NCBI GenBank assembly: GCA_026990725.1
Contig: JALXCX010000120.1
Span: 1 to 7,416 of the forward strand
Length of the DNA: 7,416 nt
Reading direction: 5' to 3'
DNA from: Desulfobulbaceae bacterium
GTDB lineage: Bacteria; Desulfobacterota; Desulfobulbia; Desulfobulbales; Desulfobulbaceae
The notes beneath the pieces were generated by a model, which searched no databases, was not told the DNA's origin, and saw only the letters and a program-made list of their open reading frames with translations. How positions within the stretch are numbered: the first letter of the stretch is position 1; each line of letters starts with the position of its first letter. Shown here one piece after another: positions 1 to 5,900 of this stretch. A program made the position numbers and the translations under genes.

Positions 1-1529
1 GTTCCGCACCCCGTTCCCGACGTACTCCCTACCCGCGCAATCCCATGGTCCACGGTGATATCAAACGTTGTGCTCTCTCCCAGAGAATCAGTGGCCACAG
101 GGGGGCCGCTTTCCAGGTATTCCGCTTGAATACGGTGCATTCCGTCGGGAAATTCCACGGAGGTTGCCCGGTCCTGATCATCATAGGTAACCGTGATGAA
201 CTGAATGTTTTCTTCATTGATGATTTCGGTCAGGTTATGGAGATCGTTTGGATCGGTATAATGATAACGCTTATAAGTCATATCCGGATGGGTGACCCGG
301 ATCAGGTTTTCATTAACGTCCACCTCGTAGCTGAATCGTCCCACCGGGGTGGTCATTGCAGTCAAGCGGCCCGTGACGATATCGTAAACAAAATCAAACC
401 GGCGGCCGAAATTATCTTCAACGTAACTAAGCTTATCATCATCGTATCCCAGTGTCTGGGTGTTGCCGTTTCGGTCGGTAATCAGGGTCAGGCGGCCTGC
501 AGTATTAAATAAAAACACCCGCCCATCCGGCTGGGTTAGCTGGTAACCATCCTGGACCGCTTCAAAAACTCTTAAATGATCCGTCTCTGTAACAAACCGC
601 CCTGACCCGTCAGCTACATAATGGGTCAATTTGCCGTCCGCTCCGCGATGGATGATTCGGGTAGTCTCTACGGTAATCGTATCAGAAAAAGTACTGGTCC
701 AGCCATAACCCAGCGGACCGCTTTCTTCGCTCTGACTGTTGTAATGGCGGGTAAACTGCATGGGCAGACCCGCTCCCGGCAGGGCCAGATCTTTATCTTT
801 GTGATACTCGTTACCCGTGGCCATATTAATGGGCTCGCCGACGGCTGGGTCTGTTTTCTTGGATCCATCGGTCTTTCCGAAGTTTTGTCCTTTTACAGGA
901 GGTTCTGTGACCTCAACCACTTGTAAGACAATTGCTGCCGGGTTACTAAAATCAGACGAAAAACGTAAGTTTGCTCTTTTACCGCTTCCAAAATAATCAA
1001 ATTCTACTGCAAACCATTGTTTACCACTATCTATATGTTCCTGAAGATCCTCCAGGATGGAGTTACCGTTTCCACGTCTCCAGGTATTCCAGTTTGCAAC
1101 ACCCGGCCTGAAAAAATCGGGTGGCTCCGGAGTCCACTTGCCAAGAGCATTGATAGTCCAGTCAAAGCCTTGATATTTATAGGGAAACGTGTGCTGACTG
1201 TTTAATACACCCCCCGTGCTGTTGGAAGGTTGATTCTGACTGTATCTCAAAGAAGTAATTCGTGTGCCTAACCATTCGTTAAAAACACGAAAACCTACAT
1301 CACCAACCAATTTACCGGAGAGTGAACTAATATCGAATTCCGCCCACACCCGCCAGTAAGTGTTGTTAAACCTGCCTATACGGGCTTGATCGAGTCTTGT
1401 ATTGGCGTTATTATCGACCTCAATCCTGTACACACAAGGAAGGCTATGCGACACTTCAGCAGAAACCGGAGGCACCGCTATTGCAAAAATAACGAAAAAC
1501 AGAATAAACAAAAAAATGTTTTTAAACAT
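1..1529 (-). CDS. Secreted RHS/YD-repeat protein, N-terminal part (DUF6531-like), cut by window edge
   Basis: An uninterrupted minus-strand frame of 509 codons starts at ATG 1529 and runs off the left edge. Residues 1-24 form a Sec signal peptide (MFKN, a long Phe/Ile/Leu core, then PPVSA before Glu25). Residues 30-207 are a beta-rich region with features like RIEVDNNANTRLDQARIG and WRVWAEFDISSL, resembling DNRLRE/CBM96-type surface domains; that assignment is inference. Residues 229-280 carry the DUF6531 signature (VGEPINMATGNEYHKDKDLA, then LPMQFTRHYNS and GPLGYGWT), the usual entry to an RHS shell. Residues 330-500 hold degenerate YD repeats (PDGRVFLF, DRNGNTQTLGYDDD, FGRRFDFVYD, VTYDDQDRATSVEFPDG). 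The fragment ends in STSGTGCG, a Cys/Gly segment common inside such proteins. RHS proteins form a hollow beta-shell that often holds a C-terminal toxin; here that end is not visible. Export would be by Sec, with no PAAR domain. It follows the YD/TSP3/TIG gene by 49 bases, with a good ribosome binding site. Confidence 0.93.
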   Translation of the reverse strand, partial: MFKNIFLFILFFVIFAIAVPPVSAEVSHSLPCVYRIEVDNNANTRLDQARIGRFNNTYWRVWAEFDISSLSGKLVGDVGFRVFNEWLGTRITSLRYSQNQPSNSTGGVLNSQHTFPYKYQGFDWTINALGKWTPEPPDFFRPGVANWNTWRRGNGNSILEDLQEHIDSGKQWFAVEFDYFGSGKRANLRFSSDFSNPAAIVLQVVEVTEPPVKGQNFGKTDGSKKTDPAVGEPINMATGNEYHKDKDLALPGAGLPMQFTRHYNSQSEESGPLGYGWTSTFSDTITVETTRIIHRGADGKLTHYVADGSGRFVTETDHLRVFEAVQDGYQLTQPDGRVFLFNTAGRLTLITDRNGNTQTLGYDDDKLSYVEDNFGRRFDFVYDIVTGRLTAMTTPVGRFSYEVDVNENLIRVTHPDMTYKRYHYTDPNDLHNLTEIINEENIQFITVTYDDQDRATSVEFPDGMHRIQAEYLESGPPVATDSLGESTTFDITVDHGIARVGSTSGTGCG

Positions 1530-1538
1530 GTTTGAACT

Positions 1539-1544
1539 CTCCTT
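1539..1544 (-). promoter_or_regulatory. Ribosome binding site of the RHS gene
   Basis: On the minus strand this reads AAGGAG, a near-ideal Shine-Dalgarno sequence, nine bases before the ATG at 1529. It supports that start codon, as does the signal peptide that begins there. Confidence 0.85.
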
Positions 1545-1548
1545 GGAG

Positions 1549-1580
1549 AAATTTCAGTATGTTATATGAAAGTGAAATTT
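1549..1580 (-). repeat. AT-rich inverted repeat between the two genes of the RHS unit
   Basis: Perfect 8-base arms AAATTTCA (1549-1556) and TGAAATTT (1573-1580) flank a 16-base spacer. One arm overlaps the stop codon of the upstream gene (1579-1581) and the other ends five bases from the AAGGAG ribosome binding site of the RHS gene. In the minus-strand transcript it could form a weak, A/U-rich hairpin. There is no following U-tract, so it is not a standard terminator. A role in transcript processing or in tuning RHS translation is only a possibility. Confidence 0.5.
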
Positions 1581-2472
1581 AATTATCCAGCAACAGGTAA
1601 TAAATTGGCGGTAAAAGAACATGACTGTCTTTTCCAAAAGACTTGCAGTTGCTCGGACCTCCAATAGTCTTCACGCTCAGGCAGCCAATTTGTGCACCAT
1701 CGGGAACGAGGCACTTTATCTTTGTATTACTCCATAAAGTAATATCACTGGCATTCACCTGATCAAAAAAGATGACTTGACTACTCCCCTGGCTGTTTAA
1801 GAAATGTGTCCCGATAATCGAAATTTCAGTGCCAGGCGGCCCCAACTGTGGGCTAATTTTTGCAATATACGGCGCATGCAGCCTCGGATCATATTCTCCC
1901 GCATCGATCTTTCCATTAAAATTGGAATCTTCCATGCCATCGGTTAGACCATCGCCATCGGTATCTCCAAGCAGCGGGTTGGTCGTAGTCGTCGGATCAA
2001 GGTCCGGTTGAAATACTGCCGTATCGGTCCCCAGAAGTGGACCCGCCCCATCCGGATCCGGCACCGGTTCGCTGACACCTGTTTCAGTCCCATCCTGGAT
2101 GCCGTCACCATCCGTATCAATAGCGCATGGATTGGTCTCGTTCGTGTCCCATACACCATTATGATTTGTGTCCTCGTTGCCGTCCGAAATACCGTCGTCG
2201 TCGGTATCGGCATCATTGGGATCAGTACAAAAACTATTTTCAATACTGTCGGGTAATCCATCGCCATCGCTATCTAATAATGATACAGCCTTCGAGGTAC
2301 GATTACCCACATCATCGTAAGTATAAACAACCACGGTACCGTCCAGTTGCGCCATGCGGACAAGACGGTTTAAACCGTCGTATTGATACGATACGGTTCC
2401 GGCGATGGCGGAGGTAAATGCAATCAGAATTAAAAAAAACAGGGTTACCGATAGAACATGTTTGTTTATCAT
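1579..2472 (-). CDS. Secreted YD-repeat / thrombospondin type 3 / IPT-TIG protein
   Basis: This is a complete 297-residue protein of unknown exact function, probably exported and calcium-binding. Residues 1-24 are a Sec signal peptide (MINKH, a hydrophobic core, TSAIA before Gly25). Residues 28-63 contain one YD/RHS repeat (YQYDGLNRLVRMAQLDGT, then YTYDDVGNRT). Residues 67-193 contain four thrombospondin type 3-like acidic loops: DSDGDGLPDSIE, DTDDDGISDGNEDTNHNG, DTDGDGIQDGTE and DTDGDGLTDGMEDSNFNG; such Asp/Asn/Gly loops bind calcium. Residues 201-278 form an IPT/TIG Ig-like fold (PYIAKISPQLGPPGTEISII, later VIFFDQVNASDITLWSNTKI and CLVPDGAQIG). There is no LPXTG, PEP-CTERM or other anchor at the end (YYLLLDN). 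The start at 2472 is supported by the signal peptide and a GAGGG ribosome binding site. It precedes the RHS gene in the same orientation, suggesting an operon and a shared surface role. The domain assignments are firm; the adhesin or partner role is inference. Confidence 0.93.
   Translation of the reverse strand: MINKHVLSVTLFFLILIAFTSAIAGTVSYQYDGLNRLVRMAQLDGTVVVYTYDDVGNRTSKAVSLLDSDGDGLPDSIENSFCTDPNDADTDDDGISDGNEDTNHNGVWDTNETNPCAIDTDGDGIQDGTETGVSEPVPDPDGAGPLLGTDTAVFQPDLDPTTTTNPLLGDTDGDGLTDGMEDSNFNGKIDAGEYDPRLHAPYIAKISPQLGPPGTEISIIGTHFLNSQGSSQVIFFDQVNASDITLWSNTKIKCLVPDGAQIGCLSVKTIGGPSNCKSFGKDSHVLLPPIYYLLLDN
1894..2274 (-). repeat. Four thrombospondin type 3-like calcium-binding repeats (protein level)
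   Basis: These codons give residues 67-193 of the 297-residue protein. Four acidic loops of D-x-D-x-D-G type are separated by spacers of unequal length. The first three lie close together (near residues 67, 89 and 119); the fourth (near 170) follows a Pro/Thr-rich linker with PVPDPDG and DPTTTTNP. Two loops continue into a second EF-like loop (NHNGVWD and NFNGKID). The DNA shows matching recurrent GATGG/CCATC stretches that follow from the protein repeat. Confidence 0.85.
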
Positions 2473-2479
2473 TTTTAAA

Positions 2480-2484
2480 CCCTC
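2480..2484 (-). promoter_or_regulatory. Ribosome binding site of the YD/TSP3/TIG gene
   Basis: On the minus strand this reads GAGGG, seven bases before the ATG at 2472. It fits the start that gives a complete signal peptide. Confidence 0.65.
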
Positions 2485-2493
2485 GGATGAATA

Positions 2494-2507
2494 ATTGCCC
2501 TGGCAAT
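2494..2507. repeat. 14-base perfect palindrome ATTGCC-CT-GGCAAT in the RHS unit leader
   Basis: The arms ATTGCC and GGCAAT are separated by two bases and lie 21 bases upstream of the leftward ATG at 2472, just ahead of its ribosome binding site. It could be an operator half-site pair or a short leader hairpin. The sequence alone does not say which, and a chance occurrence is possible. Confidence 0.35.
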
Positions 2508-2626
2508 AAATAAAAAGGCCGGATCGTATGTTAAGAAATTGCGAGCAGATTAACAGGTCTCGTCATATTTCTACAAGAAAATAATATCTACTTTTCAGGG
2601 AACAAGAAAGGAAAAACGGTGAAAAG

Positions 2627-2636
2627 CGTTGCAACG
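2627..2636. repeat. 10-base palindrome CGTTGCAACG
   Basis: A spacer-free perfect palindrome about 155 bases upstream of the leftward start codon. It is the right shape for a dimeric DNA-binding protein, but short enough to be chance. Confidence 0.25.
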
Positions 2637-2719
2637 GAGTTTTTATGAGAGCGAGGATAGGAGTAAAAAAATAAGAAGTTTCCCTTTTCGGAACAATTGG
2701 CCCACTACTGGATCGAACT

Positions 2720-2739
2720 CCGTGATTCAGGGTTCACGG
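2720..2739. repeat. Inverted repeat CCGTGA-N8-TCACGG in the divergent region
   Basis: Perfect 6-base arms around an 8-base centre, giving a 20-base two-fold symmetric site. It lies about 105 bases upstream of the rightward -35 box and about 250 bases upstream of the leftward gene. It has operator-like geometry, but no regulator gene is in the window. Confidence 0.3.
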
Positions 2740-2844
2740 TAGGGGTAACAGGAAATCTCCGTTTTCCACTTGATTTTACTTATTATAGATGTTCCCGAAA
2801 CTACCCTGTCGCAGGGCACTACTCTCAGAATAAAGCGCCCTTGT

Positions 2845-2873
2845 TTGCAAGACCTTCACTTCCCCGTTATACT
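2845..2873 (+). promoter_or_regulatory. Sigma70-type promoter for the giant membrane-protein gene
   Basis: A -35 box TTGCAA (2845-2850) and a -10 box TATACT (2868-2873, five of six consensus bases) are separated by exactly 17 bases. Transcription would begin near 2880, giving a leader of about 35 bases before ATG 2916. It is the best promoter match in the divergent region. Confidence 0.6.
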
Positions 2874-2915
2874 AAACAAATCTGCATCCTTTTTTAACTT
2901 TCTGATGGATACGCT

Positions 2916-5900
2916 ATGCATTATAGAGACTTTCCCGCAAATAAAAAAATACTGCTCCTTTGCGCCCTGCTGCTCACTGTTGGGTTTGTTAATGCAGCCA
3001 GAGCTGAAAAAATTGCAATACCTCAGGATCTGCAACAATGGGTCCCCTGGGTATTGCATGAACAGCAGGAAAAAACCTGTACCTTGCTCACGGCCTCAGG
3101 CGGCAAAAAATACTGTACCTGGCCCTCGCGCCTGAACATAGATGTGCAGACAGATGGAGCGCGTTTCTCCCAACAATGGCGTATTGAAACAAGAAGTCTG
3201 GTGCCTTTGCCGGGAAACAGCCCCTTCTGGCCGGAGCACGTTCAGGTGGATGGCAAAAACATTCTACTCAGCAAGCAGAACCTCAGTCCTGCTGTCTGGC
3301 TTGAGCCCGGATCTCATACAGTTACCGGAAAATTTCGCTGGAACGAAATCCCGGAAAATATACTGATCCCGCCGGAAACTGGATTAGTTGACCTGACAGT
3401 CTTAAATAAAAAAATCGCAAATCTGCAGCTTGACTCCGCGGGTAAGCTCTGGCTCCAGCATAAAACCTCAAAAATACCTGCAGACCAGGCAAGTCTCAAT
3501 GTTCAGGTCTTTCGACAGGTACAAGACGGTGTCCCCCTGACCGAACAACTCCATATTTTGCTTACAGTATCGGGTAAGCCGCGGCAAATTACTTTAGGGC
3601 TGACCACGGGCCGACTCTTTGTTCCCCTTGAGGTGCAGTCCCCCTTGCCAGTACGCCTGGACAAATCCGGCAGACTCAGGCTGCAGGTTCGTCCCGGCCA
3701 GTGGCAGCTGCGTCTCACCCTGAGAAACACGACCGCCAAGCCACCTGAGCAATTGACCATGGGTACCATTGACGGAGTCTGGCCGGATGAGGAGATATGG
3801 GTCTTTGCAGCAGATCCAAAACTCCGCCAGATTGACATTACCGGAGTGCGTTCAGTTGATCCGTCCCGAACCTCTCTTCCTAAAGAGTGGACTACCCTGC
3901 CCGCTTATCTAATTAAAACAGGGGAAAGCATGACCCTTGTTGAAAAAAACCGCGGTAATCCACATCCTTCACTCAACCGGCTCACTCTTCATCGGACAAT
4001 ATGGCTGGATGAACAGGGCACAGGCTTCACTGCCTCAGATGCCATCACCGGCACAATGACCAAAGGCTGGCGCTTAAATGTTGCCTCCTCACAATCCCTT
4101 GGTAAAGTTGAAGCTCAGGGTGTGCCCAGCCTCATAACACGACTCAAGGACTCTGAAGAATCAGGCGTGGAGGTGCGACAGGGCCGACTTGACCTTCAGG
4201 CTGAATCACGGATAGATGTACCGGTTTCACTGGGCAAAGTAACCATTCCCGCACTTGGCTGGAGCCACACTTTTCAACAACTTTCAGCAGAACTCCAGCT
4301 TCCACCCGGCTGGAAACTGTTTACAGCAACCGGCATAGACAAAGTCTCTACCTGGCTTAACAGGTGGACGCTGCTTGATCTTTTTCTGGTTATGATGATT
4401 GCGCTGGCCACAGCACGAATACTTGGCCTGGGTTGGGGCATGGTTGCTTTTATCACTCTTGTTCTCTCGTATCACCAACCCGGCGTACCTAAACTTCTCT
4501 GGCTTCCCCTGCTGGTCCTGCTCGGGATACAGAAAATGATTACTGCCCGATCAGGAGAGCGCTTCTGCCGCATAGGCGGTTTAATCGTCCTGATTGCTCT
4601 TGTGGTTACTTCTGTGCCCTATATGATAAATGAAATCCGGATCGGACTTTACCCCCAGCTGGAACATGGTAAATATTACAGAATTACCCAGGATTTTGAC
4701 CAATTACCTGTTTCACGGTCTGCTCAAAACGATATTTTGGCAGAGAAGGCGGTAATGGATGAATCCGTCGTCGCATCAAGTGGTATAAAGACAAAAAGAT
4801 ATGGCGGCTCCGTCAGATCTATGCCACAACCATACACACAAAAAAACAAAACACTCCAGGTCGATCCCCAGGACATGATTCAAACCGGACCGGGACTCCC
4901 GGAATGGAAATGGAAAACCATCCAGCTCCACTGGAATGGCCCGGTAACGCCTGACCAGCAACTGTCTTTGTACCTTCTCTCTCCAAGGGTTAACACGATT
5001 CTCGCCTTTGTCCGGGTCCTCCTGCTCACCCTGCTTCTTGGCGGATTCCTGCGTCGCTGTCTTGGCTCAACCGGCATAAAGATAAACACCCTGGCCCGGG
5101 CAACCAAAATATGTCTGTTCTGTCTTGTCTGCCTTGGCACCGGCGGGATAACTCCAGCCAGCCTTCGGGCAGAAATGCCATCAGCCGAGCTCCTGCAGGA
5201 ATTACAGAACAGGCTTCTTGCCCCGCCAAAATGCGGCAGTCATTGTGCCATCATTAACTCCTGTAACATAAGCGCCGACAAGGAAGTCCTGCGACTAGAG
5301 CTGAACCTTGATGCTCAAAAGCAAAGTGCTGTGGCGTTGCCTGGAGCTAACCGTTTTTTTGATACTATTTATCTTGATGGCCAGCCTGCTCCAGTTCTCA
5401 GGCTGGATGAAAAAGGCAACTCAATTATCCGCATTGCGCCGGGCAGTCATACAGTGCAACTGACAAAACAACTGAACGGACACAACGATCTCTCTTTTTC
5501 TTTTCCGCTCCTGCCGGAAAAAGGGCAGTCACGACTCAAAAACTGGACATTGAACGGCCTGAGAAAAAACGGCCTGCTTGAAAAACAGATTACGCTCCAC
5601 AGGATTACTAAAACACCTAAAACCAGCCAAAAAAACGAGACAGAAAGCGACAGCGTACACATCGAGCCCTTTGTTCAGCTTGAACGAACCCTGCATTTAG
5701 GGCTAAAATGGAGTGTGACAACCAATGTTATCCGCCGTAGTCCTGAAACGGTTATTGCTCTGGATATTCCACTTCTTCACGGAGAACAGGTAACAACCGA
5801 ATCCCTTCAGGTCCATGACAGGCATATACGAATCAACATGGGACCGGAGCAGAATATCCTCCGTTACACCTCTTCCATGACACCGGTAGACCAATTCACT

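Larger units (their letters stand above)
2473..2915. other. Divergent intergenic region, 443 bases, no gene supported
   Basis: This gap separates the leftward RHS unit from the rightward giant membrane-protein gene. Open frames here lack recognisable protein features and ribosome binding sites. It holds the rightward promoter at 2845-2873, the leftward ribosome binding site near 2480 and several perfect palindromes. I saw no tRNA, insertion sequence end or CRISPR repeat. A leftward promoter must be expected but none is convincing: the best I find on the minus strand is TTGTTC, 16 bases, TATTTT (about 2575-2605), which is weak. Confidence 0.6.

Noticed and set aside
45..512. 155-codon open frame on the plus strand
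   Set aside because: It lies opposite the RHS coding frame, which has clear domain signatures, and its own translation shows no recognisable motif, signal peptide or ribosome binding site.
1894..2274. DNA tandem repeat or minisatellite of GATGG/CCATC units
   Set aside because: Spacing is irregular and fully explained by the codons of the thrombospondin type 3 loops.
2008..2417. Overlapping plus-strand open frames opposite the TSP3 repeats
   Set aside because: Their Arg/Tyr/His-rich, low-complexity translations are a by-product of the Asp/Gly codon repeats on the other strand.
2473..2915. Possible small RNA gene, mobile-element end or CRISPR
   Set aside because: No promoter followed by a hairpin and T-run, no repeated spacer-like units and no terminal repeat pair or target duplication could be seen.
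2770..3135. 121-codon plus-strand frame overlapping the start of the giant membrane-protein gene
   Set aside because: It overlaps the real gene by over 200 bases in another frame, has no credible ribosome binding site, and its translation lacks features; the competing frame has a signal peptide and continues for 1380 codons.
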